Positions 34,128 to 42,069 of a stretch of DNA of 64,000 bases are shown here, piece by piece. Positions within the stretch are counted from its first letter, which is position 1; each line of letters opens with the position of its first letter. Both the position numbers and the translations under genes were made by a program. This DNA comes from Paenibacillus xylanexedens (lineage in GTDB: Bacteria > Bacillota > Bacilli > Paenibacillales > Paenibacillaceae): NCBI RefSeq assembly GCF_017874615.1, contig NZ_JAGIKV010000001.1, forward strand, positions 420,824 through 484,823, given 5' to 3'. Under the pieces are notes generated by a model, which worked only from the letters and a program-made list of their open reading frames with translations, had not been told where the DNA came from and made no database searches.

Positions 34128-34249
34128 TGATGTGGGCAAGGATTTGCACCTTGCATGGTTTGCTATCTTACGATCCTCGTGGTCTTTTGGCTATCCCACA
34201 ATTCGCAAACCTTATCGACTCATGCGTCTACCTATTCCGCCACCACATC
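34128..34249 (-). ncRNA. tRNA-Leu-like RNA with an extended arm in place of the anticodon arm
   Basis: Acceptor stem GATGTGG (34249-34243) pairs fully with CCACATC (34135-34129), then discriminator A. After the acceptor stem, TGGCGGAATAGGTAGACGC matches a bacterial tRNA-Leu D-arm. The T-arm is GCAAGG-TGCAAAT-CCTTGC, with G instead of U55. Instead of a 17-nt anticodon arm there is a region of about 65 nt with a perfect stem GGTTTGC / GCAAACC. I find no acceptable anticodon loop. A terminator follows after 16 nt. Likely a phage RNA that mimics part of a tRNA; role unknown. Confidence 0.6.
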
Positions 34250-34335
34250 TTAGTTTTGGCATGCAAGGAAGGAACGTTGTAAACGACGACTGCGCATACA
34301 GCTATCGGCGCTTATCAGATGTTCCTTATGCTAGT

Positions 34336-34406
34336 ATCATACTAAATATCGTGATGCATATGTGTGCGAATTATGTTGCATGAATGATGCACAGATGATG
34401 CATTTA
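34336..34406 (-). promoter_or_regulatory. iteron array and activator-type late promoter
   Basis: Five contiguous 11-bp repeats begin at 34352, 34363, 34374, 34385 and 34396 (TGATGCATATG, TGTGCGAATTA, TGTTGCATGAA, TGATGCACAGA, TGATGCATTTA). Directly downstream on the minus strand is TATGAT (34341-34336), a good -10 with no recognisable -35, inside the palindrome TAGTATCATACTA. This is the layout of a promoter that needs an activator bound on one DNA face. The ArpU-like gene ends within the array. The activator is inferred. Confidence 0.6.
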
Positions 34407-34814
34407 TGCTGGTTGGTTAAACATAAAATCAATATTGCTGATCTCACGATCTTTATAACTCAAGGGTGCTAGAGCAACAGACAATCGGCGTATAGCTTCT
34501 GTGTGCCAACGGCCTACTGTTGTTCGGTGAATATGGACAGCTTTAGAGATTTCTACCAAGTCCATTGTATTGCGGTCTAGATACTTGCGCATAATGACCA
34601 TCCGTTGATCATCGCTCAATACCTCATTGACTGCTCCATCGATCAGATTAACGATTCGGCTGTATCTAGACTTGTCCCACCCATCCAGATTGCCGTAGGC
34701 TCGTTCGTCGTATATACTTGACCATCGGTTTGCTTCCACCTCAATCAAATTCTGTACCGCAAACTTGTAAGATCTATAATCCTTCAACAGTTCCGTCAAC
34801 TGATTGTTGTCCAT
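34404..34814 (-). CDS. ArpU-like late transcription regulator
   Basis: 136 residues from MDNNQLTELLKDYRSYKFAV, supported by GGAGGGAGAAC. The C-terminus has a sigma-70 region 4-like HTH (NTMDLVEISKAVHIHRTTVGRWHTEAIRRLS). This size and layout match ArpU/RinA-type regulators at the end of early operons that switch on packaging and structural genes. The iteron array starts at its stop codon. Confidence 0.75.
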   Translation of the reverse strand: MDNNQLTELLKDYRSYKFAVQNLIEVEANRWSSIYDERAYGNLDGWDKSRYSRIVNLIDGAVNEVLSDDQRMVIMRKYLDRNTMDLVEISKAVHIHRTTVGRWHTEAIRRLSVALAPLSYKDREISNIDFMFNQPA

Positions 34815-35082
34815 GTTCTCCCTCCTCATACTCTTTTTCAAACTCACTGTGCCGGTATACTCTCCATCCCTTTTCAGGCGAGTGTACCAACCACTTGCCT
34901 TCCAATACCCTGAAATAATGATTATCTACAACGACACTGAGGTACGGCATATCCTCTCTAAACTCAAACAGCCCGTTCCTCACTCTACCGCCTGTGAACT
35001 CCTTCACCCTTGCCACAGTTGCCGGAGAGCAATCCGTTATCTGGATCGCCCTCACGGTTTCTGCTTTGCGGTGGTATATCAT
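34774..35082 (-). CDS. small phage protein (102 aa)
   Basis: MIYHRKAETVRAIQITDCSP start, later YLSVVVDNHYFRVLEGKWLV and WRVYRHSEFEKEYE. The RVLEGKWLV/EFEKEYE ending resembles the neighbouring 80-aa protein, so the two may be distant paralogues. Overlaps the regulator gene by 41 nt. Function unknown. Confidence 0.7.
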   Translation of the reverse strand: MIYHRKAETVRAIQITDCSPATVARVKEFTGGRVRNGLFEFREDMPYLSVVVDNHYFRVLEGKWLVHSPEKGWRVYRHSEFEKEYEEGEHGQQSVDGTVEGL

Positions 35083-35321
35083 ATCACTCGTTCATACGTT
35101 TGGTTGAATATATGCGGCTTACACGGGTAGAACTCTCCATCAACACCACGTATGATCCAATCGCCTAAATCCGCTGCCATTGTGCCTTCAAGCGTAGGAA
35201 TTAGTATCTTCCCGTCTCTCAATTCATAGTTTAGTTCCATATCCGATATTTCTCCGATGTTATCTCCAGACCACTGCACAGCCCCGATAACCACTGGCTT
35301 CTTCCGAAATCTTAGCATCAC
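35079..35321 (-). CDS. phage protein of the common PTLEG...GEFYPCKP family
   Basis: 80 residues: RFRKKPVVIGAVQWSGDN, ILIPTLEGTMAADLGDWIIR, GEFYPCKPHIFNQTYE. This pattern is widespread in phages of Gram-positive bacteria. Role not established. ATGA-type overlaps on both sides. Confidence 0.75.
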   Translation of the reverse strand: MMLRFRKKPVVIGAVQWSGDNIGEISDMELNYELRDGKILIPTLEGTMAADLGDWIIRGVDGEFYPCKPHIFNQTYERVI

Positions 35322-36349
35322 GCCACCTCCGCTTGCGGCACTTCCAAAGCTTCTACGCGTCTTTTGAGTTCCTCAAATTCTGCTCTCGTAACTGTTCCCT
35401 CTGTTTCCTCAGCACTACTTCCTGCCAGCTGCTCTTCAGCCAGTCCGTCGGTTGTGATTTCCGCCGTGTCATCTTCGGGATAGCCCCAGGGAGGCGTTAG
35501 TTCGCCGCTTTCTTCCACACTTGCAGATTGTGCCAGATCCTCATCAACACGTTGGGGTTCTTCGCTGATTCGAAATTGCGGCGCCTCTTCGGCGCTCACC
35601 TCCCGGTACTTCCCTTTTTCGAGGTAGTTGAAGGTGATCACTTCGTCAGTTGCGGCTAGTTTCGCCGTGTATGTGGAACGCTTGTCATCTGCCCACTCAA
35701 CATCATAGATGGCTGGTTTGGATTCTTCCTCACGTTTCTTCTGCTCTTTCCATGCTGCCATAGCGTCACCAACGTCAATGACCTTAGTCGCTTGTACCGC
35801 ACCCACTGCAATTTGTTGGCGCAGATCGTCGATGTGACTTTCTTTCTGTCTCACCTCAGCCTTAACTTCTTCCAGTTGTGCAACAGCTGCATCGCGTTTG
35901 CTTTCTACGTCCAGCAATTCAGATCTCACATCACGCAATTCTGTCACCAATTTGGCGTTTGCTTCGCCTGCTTCATCCGCTTTTGCCTGTGCCACATCTT
36001 TCGCGGCTGTTTCTGCTGCAAGTCGTTCCTGTAAATCTTTAATCTGAACCATCCAGTGCTCGTCCCGCTGCAACAATGTGTTCTGCACCACGATACGTAC
36101 CACTTGATAAGATGATTCCGCTGATTCCGGTGTGTCGTTTTTAAACATGTCACGCATGGTCACGCCGTCCAGATCCATATTGTCCATGATGTAGGCGACC
36201 TGTTGTTGACTCTCTTCCACACGTTCCAGTTCCAAGTATGCAATTTCTTCCTCGATATCTACGATCTTACCCGCATCCGCCATAGCCCCACGTTGTTTTT
36301 CAATGCTCAACTCATACCGTAATTGTTCAATACGTTCTTGCTTTTCCAC
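35318..36349 (-). CDS. coiled-coil early phage protein (343 aa)
   Basis: Two long helical stretches rich in Glu, Gln, Arg and Ala (residues 1-70 and 100-210). A small beta segment (VEWADDKRSTYTAKLAATDEVITF), an acidic tail and a final helix FEELKRRVEALEVPQ follow. The last part may trimerise. No family recognised. Confidence 0.65.
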   Translation of the reverse strand: MEKQERIEQLRYELSIEKQRGAMADAGKIVDIEEEIAYLELERVEESQQQVAYIMDNMDLDGVTMRDMFKNDTPESAESSYQVVRIVVQNTLLQRDEHWMVQIKDLQERLAAETAAKDVAQAKADEAGEANAKLVTELRDVRSELLDVESKRDAAVAQLEEVKAEVRQKESHIDDLRQQIAVGAVQATKVIDVGDAMAAWKEQKKREEESKPAIYDVEWADDKRSTYTAKLAATDEVITFNYLEKGKYREVSAEEAPQFRISEEPQRVDEDLAQSASVEESGELTPPWGYPEDDTAEITTDGLAEEQLAGSSAEETEGTVTRAEFEELKRRVEALEVPQAEVA

Positions 36350-36486
36350 CTACATACACCCCGTTTTCCGATAGTAATAATGATATATCTTATTATAGCA
36401 CATTTTGTGGTTATAAAGTACTTTTTACGCCGTTTTACACAATATTTTGTGGTTTATCTGCATCATGTCACATTTGACTTTTTCGA

Positions 36487-36699
36487 TCATGCAATTTCTG
36501 ATCTCGCTTCCGGTTTAGTCACTTTCCAGCCATCGAGTTTAAACCACCCTGTTGGCTCATAGAGACGTTTTTGAGTTGATCCTAGTATTTGTCTGTCCAA
36601 CTCTAGTAATCGACCTCTACACGCCCCAGATTCGTCGAGGAGCACCCATCCGTCTCCTACGTGTACGTACCGACCAATCTTACTCACTTCTCTTCCCAC
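36487..36699 (-). CDS. small phage protein (up to 70 aa)
   Basis: Starts GTG at 36697-36699 or a GTG five codons later; GGAAGGTGG lies upstream. GRYVHVGDGWVLLDESGACRG and PTGWFKLDGWKVTKPEA look structured. Function unknown. Overlaps the DUF1064 gene by 16 nt. The 36,350-36,486 gap shows nothing. Confidence 0.55.
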   Translation of the reverse strand: MGREVSKIGRYVHVGDGWVLLDESGACRGRLLELDRQILGSTQKRLYEPTGWFKLDGWKVTKPEARSEIA

Positions 36700-37046
36700 C
36701 TTCCGTTCTTCTTGGTCACGAGTTTCAGGATCAGCTCCGGGTTCCTCATATCGAACAATGTCCGTCTCAACGAAAAGTCCCGTGCTGCAAATCCCTTCAC
36801 GTCTTCTACGATCGTCTGGCCGTCCTGCTTGTACATGAAATCGGCTGTGTACTTGATGCCGCGTTTCTTCTTGCCCATCTTGGTGAATGGTTCTACCAGT
36901 TGAAATACTGGTTGCAGGGTCAACTCACTGATCACGCCGCCACGCTCCAGAAGCATCAGCATCCGGTACCGCTCTGCCTCCATCATGCTGTCGAAGGTGA
37001 TTCCGTCCTTGACTGTCTTCTTGGCGCCGTACTTGTTGCCCCTCAA
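36684..37046 (-). CDS. DUF1064 nuclease-like protein
   Basis: 120 residues: MRGNKYGAKKTVKDGITFDS, E in SMMEAERYRML, then IKYTADFMYKQDGQTIVEDVKGF. The E...D...ExK pattern is that of a PD-(D/E)XK-type nuclease. DUF1064 proteins are phage enzymes suggested to resolve or trim recombination intermediates. Fits a replication and recombination module. Confidence 0.8.
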   Translation of the reverse strand: MRGNKYGAKKTVKDGITFDSMMEAERYRMLMLLERGGVISELTLQPVFQLVEPFTKMGKKKRGIKYTADFMYKQDGQTIVEDVKGFAARDFSLRRTLFDMRNPELILKLVTKKNGRWEEK

Positions 37047-37330
37047 GCTGCACCACCTCCTCTCCGTTTGAACAACTCATGGTTAACCCTTGTCTTGGGT
37101 ATGCCTACTTCCTTGGCGATGTCTGACCGTAGCCAGCCGTAGTCCGCCAGTTCGATGATCCGGTTGGACTGCTCTGGTGTAAGTGGTACGTCCAGGCTTT
37201 CCATCAACCGATCTGTCCTTGATTCTGATCTCCGTATGCTCACGTAATTTTTGTATGCTTTTTCAGCCTTCGGTTTCTTTGGCTTCTGCTCCTTGATCTG
37301 TCCGCCGGATGCCCAATGCTTCTTTTTCAT
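37043..37330 (-). CDS. putative DNA-binding HTH protein (95 aa)
   Basis: Lys-rich N-terminus, then PEQSNRIIELADYGWLRSDIAKEVGIPKTRVNHELFKRRG, a plausible helix-turn-helix. ATGA overlaps on both sides. Function unknown. Confidence 0.65.
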   Translation of the reverse strand: MKKKHWASGGQIKEQKPKKPKAEKAYKNYVSIRRSESRTDRLMESLDVPLTPEQSNRIIELADYGWLRSDIAKEVGIPKTRVNHELFKRRGGGAA

Positions 37331-37434
37331 GCCGCTTCCTCCTCAGTGTCGTCTGCAAAGGCCTCTCGGCCCCTGCGCATAAATTCTTCAAAGTCCATAT
37401 CCATCAGGTCGTAGTCGTCGATTGGTTGTTTCAC
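37327..37434 (-). CDS. 35-aa acidic protein
   Basis: GTG start at 37432-37434 overlapping the previous stop (GTGA) and ATGA overlap with the next gene. Reads KQPIDDYDLMDMDFEEFMRR and ends DDTEEEAA. The double overlap supports translation. Function unknown. Confidence 0.55.
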   Translation of the reverse strand: MKQPIDDYDLMDMDFEEFMRRGREAFADDTEEEAA

Positions 37435-37745
37435 GCAAACCCTCTCCCGTTCGCTTTCAAAATCCATTCGCCCTTTTCGTGTTCCCATTCATAAAGCGCA
37501 TCCCATAGTGGAGCATTGAAGAATAAAGTCACTCTCTTTGCTTTTCTGAATTGATTGCTGAACACATCTTCAAGGTCTTTAACTTTCGTACACTCATCAT
37601 CCTGGTCAGATAATCCGTTGGTGTACGTTCGCTTCAGTGGTAACCCTCTGTGATAGTGCACTGTCATCACAACCTCGCCAAATCCCACATCCAACCATGT
37701 CTCCTTGTTTAAAAATTCGTCGTCCACTGAGAGCACCTTAACCAT
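37431..37745 (-). CDS. small phage protein (104 aa)
   Basis: MVKVLSVDDEFLNKETWLDV, later VTLFFNAPLWDALYEWEHEK. Lies between dnaC-like and the 35-aa gene on the same strand. No family recognised. Confidence 0.65.
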   Translation of the reverse strand: MVKVLSVDDEFLNKETWLDVGFGEVVMTVHYHRGLPLKRTYTNGLSDQDDECTKVKDLEDVFSNQFRKAKRVTLFFNAPLWDALYEWEHEKGEWILKANGRGFA

Positions 37746-37750
37746 CCCCT

Positions 37751-38560
37751 CTACTGCAATCTATAATTCAGCTCAATTCCACCCTTTATCACCACTTTGT
37801 AGTCCCGGCACATCTCGTTAATCCGACTACCCAGCGCCTCGTCGATCTCACATATGCCCGATATGGTCCGTTCCGAGCTGATCAGCATGGGCAGATTGTT
37901 CAGATAGCGATAATTGACGATTGCGAAACTCTGCTCTGCTTGGAAGTCAGTCGGTTTCTGGCGTCCCTTGTACATGTCGTCGATGAATAACACCTCGGCC
38001 TGCTGTAGTTGCCGGATGCGTGTGTCCAGCGTGTCGAGATTGTCCTTGATCTCGTTGAAACCTTCGACCCAAGGAAAGTAGTGGACGCCAACTCCCTTTT
38101 TTAACAGGTAATTGCACACGGCCATGGACAAATGTGTCTTCCCACTGCCCGGCCGCCCCAATAGAGCTAGGCTGTTCTTCCGCGTGCTGCGAATGTCGAA
38201 GAAATTCTTGGCGTATGCTCCGGCTTTCTGATACGCAAGCTTAATGAGCTCCGGCCGCCCTTCTTCTTCGAAGTTATCGAATGTCTTCTGCTGGAATTCT
38301 TCAGTGATTTTGCTTGATCCCATCAGCCGTTCAATCATCCGCTCTCTGATGCAGGTGCAATCTTCCCACTTGTCCATGTAATCAAATGGTTTATCACTCA
38401 GGGCAACACGCTGGATGCGGCCGCCCATATCTTTGCATTTGTCACAACGATATTTCTCAGGTTCCTGCTCTGTTTTAGCGATCGAGGAAAGCGAACTCGC
38501 TCTCTGCCGAATTTCCTCCAGGTTGAATTCCTTTTTCAAAGCGTCTTTGAGACTCTGCAT
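37751..38560 (-). CDS. DnaC-like helicase loader ATPase
   Basis: 269 residues. N-terminal helical and CxxC region (CDKCKDMGGR with CTC), then an AAA+ core: Walker A LLGRPGSGKTHLSM, Walker B VLFIDDMYK, sensor-like LISSERTI. IstB/DnaC-family proteins load the replicative helicase. Its first 86 nt overlap the DnaD-like gene, so the pair is co-translated. Confidence 0.9.
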   Translation of the reverse strand: MQSLKDALKKEFNLEEIRQRASSLSSIAKTEQEPEKYRCDKCKDMGGRIQRVALSDKPFDYMDKWEDCTCIRERMIERLMGSSKITEEFQQKTFDNFEEEGRPELIKLAYQKAGAYAKNFFDIRSTRKNSLALLGRPGSGKTHLSMAVCNYLLKKGVGVHYFPWVEGFNEIKDNLDTLDTRIRQLQQAEVLFIDDMYKGRQKPTDFQAEQSFAIVNYRYLNNLPMLISSERTISGICEIDEALGSRINEMCRDYKVVIKGGIELNYRLQ

Positions 38561-39305
38561 GGCTTACCCTCCGTTCTTTTTGTTCTTTCGACTGCCGGCG
38601 ACTATATATTCCTTCTTTGATCCAGCGATCAGCGATAGCTTGCATGAGTTTCAAGTTGGGTTGCGAACTGCTTTCGCCTGTTTCCAACATCAATTCCGTT
38701 ATAAAGGACTCGTCGTAGTTCTTCTTTTTCAGGTTTATGACAAATTCAGATATGAGTCCGTTCATGTTTAATCCACCAAATACTTTTGTATAAGTTCCCA
38801 TAATAGATTCATCAGTCGTGGCGGCCGAAAATCGCCCTGTTTCTTCTTCTTCTTTTTCTTCTTCTTTTTCTTCTTCTTCTTCTTCTTCTTCCCCCAAGTC
38901 TATGGATAGGGTAGGGATAGGGTATCCATAGTCCTTGCATAGTCTTCCGAAGCGGTATAAATATTCGGTGTTTTTAATGGATTGCAACTCTTTCTCGACA
39001 CACATCCGAACCTTCGGACTTTTGATAGAGTTGTACTTCAACCAGTTGACCAACATGATTTCTTGTGTATGATCGTTATAGAGTACCTTGCCGTACTGCA
39101 CGAAACGCTCCAGAAGCTTGTCCACTGTCTCTCGGTGGTAACCTGTCTCAAACTCAACGATCCTTTTTGGCAGCTCATATATGCCGCATTGGGTCGTTTT
39201 TGAGTTGGTCATGAGGTACAGGTAGAAGTATTTCTCCTCTGGTGTCAGGCTGATAACAAACGGGTCCTGCCAGAAGGAGACTTGTATCTGTCGGTATACT
39301 GCCAT
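38475..39305 (-). CDS. DnaD-like replication initiation protein
   Basis: 276 residues from MAVYRQIQVSFWQDPFVISL; AAAGGAG upstream. N-terminal winged-helix domain (SLTPEEKYFYLYLMTNSKTTQCGIYELP), a tract of 18 residues almost all Glu/Lys encoded by TTC/TTT repeats (about 38,842-38,895), then the DnaD domain ending FITELMLETGESSSQPN...YWI-like helix. Such proteins remodel the phage origin and recruit the helicase loader. Confidence 0.85.
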   Translation of the reverse strand: MAVYRQIQVSFWQDPFVISLTPEEKYFYLYLMTNSKTTQCGIYELPKRIVEFETGYHRETVDKLLERFVQYGKVLYNDHTQEIMLVNWLKYNSIKSPKVRMCVEKELQSIKNTEYLYRFGRLCKDYGYPIPTLSIDLGEEEEEEEEKEEEKEEEETGRFSAATTDESIMGTYTKVFGGLNMNGLISEFVINLKKKNYDESFITELMLETGESSSQPNLKLMQAIADRWIKEGIYSRRQSKEQKERRVSHAESQRRFEKGIQPGGNSAESEFAFLDR

Positions 39306-39309
39306 GTGC

Positions 39310-39507
39310 TCACGCTCCTTTTTTACTTCCCAAGTTGTCCCGTATATCATTTATCTTCATCTTCGCCCACCGTACCCGTTCCTCGTGCCACTCAACTGCT
39401 CCGCGGTCATCGTACTGTTCTGCATGGTGCAGATCCGCTACCGCTCGGGCTAATTCGTCGTCCCAGAACAACAACTGTGATCGCAGGTATACGTTGTTAG
39501 ATGCCAT
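39310..39507 (-). CDS. small helical phage protein (65 aa)
   Basis: MASNNVYLRSQLLFWDDELA start with AAGGAGGATACAAAGG; the longer frame to 39609 is unsupported. Helical, charged, possibly a coiled coil (EQYDDRGAVEWHEERVRWAK). Unknown function. Confidence 0.7.
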   Translation of the reverse strand: MASNNVYLRSQLLFWDDELARAVADLHHAEQYDDRGAVEWHEERVRWAKMKINDIRDNLGSKKGA

Positions 39508-39805
39508 CCTTTGTATCCTCCTTGGGTATAGACTCCCTACCCTCTCCCTGTTCCCACGAGAATAGAACTTCTGCATCGCGCCAGTATTCAGGGATTTCTG
39601 AATCTCCATAATGATAGGTGATTAGTGTAATCATATTATCCTTCTTCCGTACTTCTACCTTATGTTTTATCCAGTTTATGTTGGACTTCATCATGTAGGC
39701 AGTTGCCATGCTTCCTTCTCGGCTGTCCGCCCCAATCATTGATATATCCATAAAGCAATAATCCGCTGATTCGACCCGTAATTTGTTAAAGTTTTTGATG
39801 TTCAT
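39497..39805 (-). CDS. early phage protein (102 aa)
   Basis: MNIKNFNKLRVESADYCFMD then HKVEVRKKDNMITLITYHYG. Overlaps neighbours by a few nt on both sides. No family recognised. Confidence 0.65.
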   Translation of the reverse strand: MNIKNFNKLRVESADYCFMDISMIGADSREGSMATAYMMKSNINWIKHKVEVRKKDNMITLITYHYGDSEIPEYWRDAEVLFSWEQGEGRESIPKEDTKDGI

Positions 39806-40209
39806 GTTTCATCCCTACCCTCTAGTAAGTGTGGGTGTTCAAACGGATTGCCACGAATCAACGACTCGCTTATGCAGGAACCTATCTTATGTTCTTCACT
39901 GTCTGGATCGTCCAAGTACACCAAGTCTGCCAAGTAGAATCCTGTTCGCTTTTCATCCCATTCGATGCTGTATAGAAATCCCTCGAATTCAACAATGTCT
40001 TTGTGATAGGCTTCTTTTCTGTTCTTGTCCTTTAGTCCGGTGTACTGCCCAACCGTCTCTGGACGTACGTGGTAAGCAAACGGCAAGCCTGAGCTGTTGG
40101 AAATGTAGTGTCCTTTTTCGATCCTCATGTAATTTCTCTTGAGCTCCGTAAGAAGTCCGTAATGCCACTCACCGTTTATGCCCCTGCCGCGATATTTGAT
40201 CTCTCTCAT
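39802..40209 (-). CDS. YopX family protein
   Basis: 135 residues: MREIKYRGRGINGEWHYGLL, PETVGQYTGLKDKNRKEAYHKDIVEF, FEHPHLLEG at the end. This is the YopX pattern (disclose-type R-G, GQYTGLKDKNG, GNIFENPELL). The fold is known but the function is not. Frequent among phage early genes. Confidence 0.88.
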   Translation of the reverse strand: MREIKYRGRGINGEWHYGLLTELKRNYMRIEKGHYISNSSGLPFAYHVRPETVGQYTGLKDKNRKEAYHKDIVEFEGFLYSIEWDEKRTGFYLADLVYLDDPDSEEHKIGSCISESLIRGNPFEHPHLLEGRDET

Positions 40210-40361
40210 GCTTCTTCCTCCCCAGGTAGGTTGATACGCTCGTTTTCTTTATGTGCTGCTTCCCATACCAATTTGCATGCTGGGCATTCTTCGCCGTCCA
40301 TGTACATTCCGCAATGATCGTCCAATTGTGATGTGCAAATTCCGTGGCACATTTTACCCAT
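40206..40361 (-). CDS. small Cys-rich protein (51 aa)
   Basis: MGKMCHGICTSQLDDHCGMY then MDGEECPACKLVWEAA; GGAGCGGATAAGC upstream. C-H-C, CxxC and H spacing suggests zinc binding. Unknown function. Confidence 0.65.
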   Translation of the reverse strand: MGKMCHGICTSQLDDHCGMYMDGEECPACKLVWEAAHKENERINLPGEEEA

Positions 40362-40527
40362 GCTTATCCGCTCCTTCCTCAAGCTCAGTTTTACGGTCAT
40401 ACCACCATGCCTTAACGTTCCGTTGCTGTGCATCATATTGTACTGATGAGATGACGCCATGTGCTTTCATATCGCTAAGCGCTGATAACCATTCGCTTGT
40501 CTTGTCCTCGATTTGTTGTCTGTTCAT
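40354..40527 (-). CDS. small phage protein (57 aa)
   Basis: MNRQQIEDKTSEWLSALSDM then HGVISSVQYDAQQRNVKAWW and GADKHG. Start with AAGGAGCGGAACA. It overlaps both neighbours by a few nt in other frames, as tightly packed early genes do. Confidence 0.65.
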   Translation of the reverse strand: MNRQQIEDKTSEWLSALSDMKAHGVISSVQYDAQQRNVKAWWYDRKTELEEGADKHG

Positions 40528-40784
40528 TGTTCCGCTCCTTCCTCTTGATGTGCTCTTAATTTTTCTTTCACTTTACTGATTGCCTGCATCGCCTGCTTGA
40601 TTTCTTCTTGCACCTCAACTGGAACATCAGTATGCTCCAACACTGTCAATCCCCAAGACAACTTATACGATGCGTCTCCTAAGTGGGTGAGAGATTGATA
40701 CACGTAGTCTTCCAACTTTCCGAGTTGCTTGAATCCTTCGTATCCTGGTTGATGCGCTGCATATGTTCCGAATTTTTCTGGCAT
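40524..40784 (-). CDS. early phage protein (86 aa)
   Basis: MPEKFGTYAAHQPGYEGFKQ then helical sequence (VEVQEEIKQAMQAISKVKEKL). Leader CTCC-CCAAATA-GGAGG could fold over the ribosome site. Unknown function. Confidence 0.65.
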   Translation of the reverse strand: MPEKFGTYAAHQPGYEGFKQLGKLEDYVYQSLTHLGDASYKLSWGLTVLEHTDVPVEVQEEIKQAMQAISKVKEKLRAHQEEGAEQ

Positions 40785-40847
40785 GGTTTGTATATCCTCC
40801 TATTTGGGGAGACCAGAAACCCTTATCCGGCCTCCACTTCGTTAAGT

Positions 40848-41105
40848 TTATTCAGTCGATTGGTCGCCTTCGGCCAATTCCTCGACGCCCTCTTGCTCTC
40901 CAACATCCATTACAAGCGTCATAACACCGTTCTTTATGACTTTAGCAAGCACAATACCCGTCACGGTGATTGTCTTCACTTCTTCTAAGCGACAATGGTC
41001 GTGCTCAATCAGACCTACACCGACAAAATCCCAATTCTCGTCCTCCCAGACAAACTCATTGCAACGTTGACACGTCCCGAACAGAACGCCGCCAGCCATG
41101 AGCAC
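40848..41105 (-). CDS. early phage protein with Cys motifs (85 aa)
   Basis: GGVLFGTCQRCNEFVWEDEN and EHDHCRLEEVK: a likely single zinc site. Acidic C-terminus (VMDVGEQEGVEELAEGD). Start either 41105 or two codons later. Confidence 0.6.
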   Translation of the reverse strand: MLMAGGVLFGTCQRCNEFVWEDENWDFVGVGLIEHDHCRLEEVKTITVTGIVLAKVIKNGVMTLVMDVGEQEGVEELAEGDQSTE

Positions 41106-41282
41106 TCACCCCTGTCCGTCTAACAGGATTTTTTTTGCTAATCCCTTAGCTGCTTCTAATCCTTTGATAGTCCCGTCTGAGATAAGTGTCTGTTGCATGT
41201 GGCGTTTCTCAAGTGCTTCTCTCCGTTCATTTTTAGCACGTTGAATTTCATTTTCTAGCTGTATTAAAAAGTTCTTTGGCAC
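41106..41282 (-). CDS. small coiled-coil protein (58 aa, GTG start)
   Basis: GTG CCA AAG AAC follows GGAGGGATAGAT; the longer frame is unsupported. Sequence FLIQLENEIQRAKNERREAL is helical. Unknown function. Confidence 0.6.
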   Translation of the reverse strand: MPKNFLIQLENEIQRAKNERREALEKRHMQQTLISDGTIKGLEAAKGLAKKILLDGQG

Positions 41283-41302
41283 ATCTATCCCTCCTATGAA
41301 TG

Positions 41303-41728
41303 TTATAAGTCCAGTACAGCCAATAACGCGGCTTTGCATATTGCTTCAGATACGTTCTCGCTGGAATAATCTTTTCGTCCGATCCGTACATCCACCTCAC
41401 AGGCTGTGTTGTGCATCTTCATTTCCCATGCCCATTCCTTTTCAACCTGTTTAATGACCATCCACGCTCTGTATATGTCCTCAGACCAGTTCCGATTAAT
41501 AAAATAGGATAATTCCACACTGCCTCTTGGTGGCATCATGGCGTATGCATGAGCGTCACTCATATCGGGAGGTATCAACACCTCGCCATGCTCAACCGCG
41601 CCGTCATAGTCATGTGCAGGCCCTTGTATACGGCGCCATTTGAAGATGTGTTCAGCGACCATTATGTTCAGCTCGGTGCCGGGCTCAGCATTCAACACTC
41701 GCTCCCGGGTCAACGCTGTTTGTTTCAT
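41303..41728 (-). CDS. phage ABA-sandwich domain protein
   Basis: 141 residues. MVAEHIFKWRRIQGPAHDYD, later SEDIYRAWMVIKQVEKEW and a terminal NVSEAICKAALLAVLDL. This is the pattern of the phage ABA sandwich family, common in Gram-positive phages and of unknown function. Confidence 0.8.
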   Translation of the reverse strand: MKQTALTRERVLNAEPGTELNIMVAEHIFKWRRIQGPAHDYDGAVEHGEVLIPPDMSDAHAYAMMPPRGSVELSYFINRNWSEDIYRAWMVIKQVEKEWAWEMKMHNTACEVDVRIGRKDYSSENVSEAICKAALLAVLDL

Positions 41729-41968
41729 CTATATATCACCTCTCAGGCGGATCATTTCTTCTTTGTAGCGCTTTTTAATGAACTGGTCATGTCTTTCTGT
41801 CCGAACGTTATTGTAGCGGTTACGCAAGTATTCCGGCCCCGCATGATCAATAGACATCTGGGGTTTAGCCCACCATGATGTTGAGGAACGTCCTTTTCCA
41901 TCGGTGAACTTCGACTCGTACCCTCCGTACTCAGGGTCAGCTTTGCACATTTCGAATTTCAGTCTCAT
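41729..41968 (-). CDS. early phage protein (79 aa)
   Basis: MRLKFEMCKADPEYGGYESK then SSTSWWAKPQMSIDHAGPEY. Leader CTCC-CTACTAA-GGAG could pair over its ribosome site. Unknown function. Confidence 0.65.
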   Translation of the reverse strand: MRLKFEMCKADPEYGGYESKFTDGKGRSSTSWWAKPQMSIDHAGPEYLRNRYNNVRTERHDQFIKKRYKEEMIRLRGDI

Positions 41969-42069
41969 GTTATATCCTCCTTAGTAGGGAGAGCCTTAAA
42001 CACTCTCCGCAGTTTTGATTATTGACATTTCATCTTTTGCTGTTTTAGCCTTATTCCGAGGTGATAATT

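Noticed and set aside
34128..34249. Ordinary tRNA-Leu gene
   Set aside because: Acceptor, D- and T-arms fit, but the length is 122 nt, the T-loop has G at position 55, and no anticodon arm with U33 and a Leu anticodon can be drawn. Reported as tRNA-like only.
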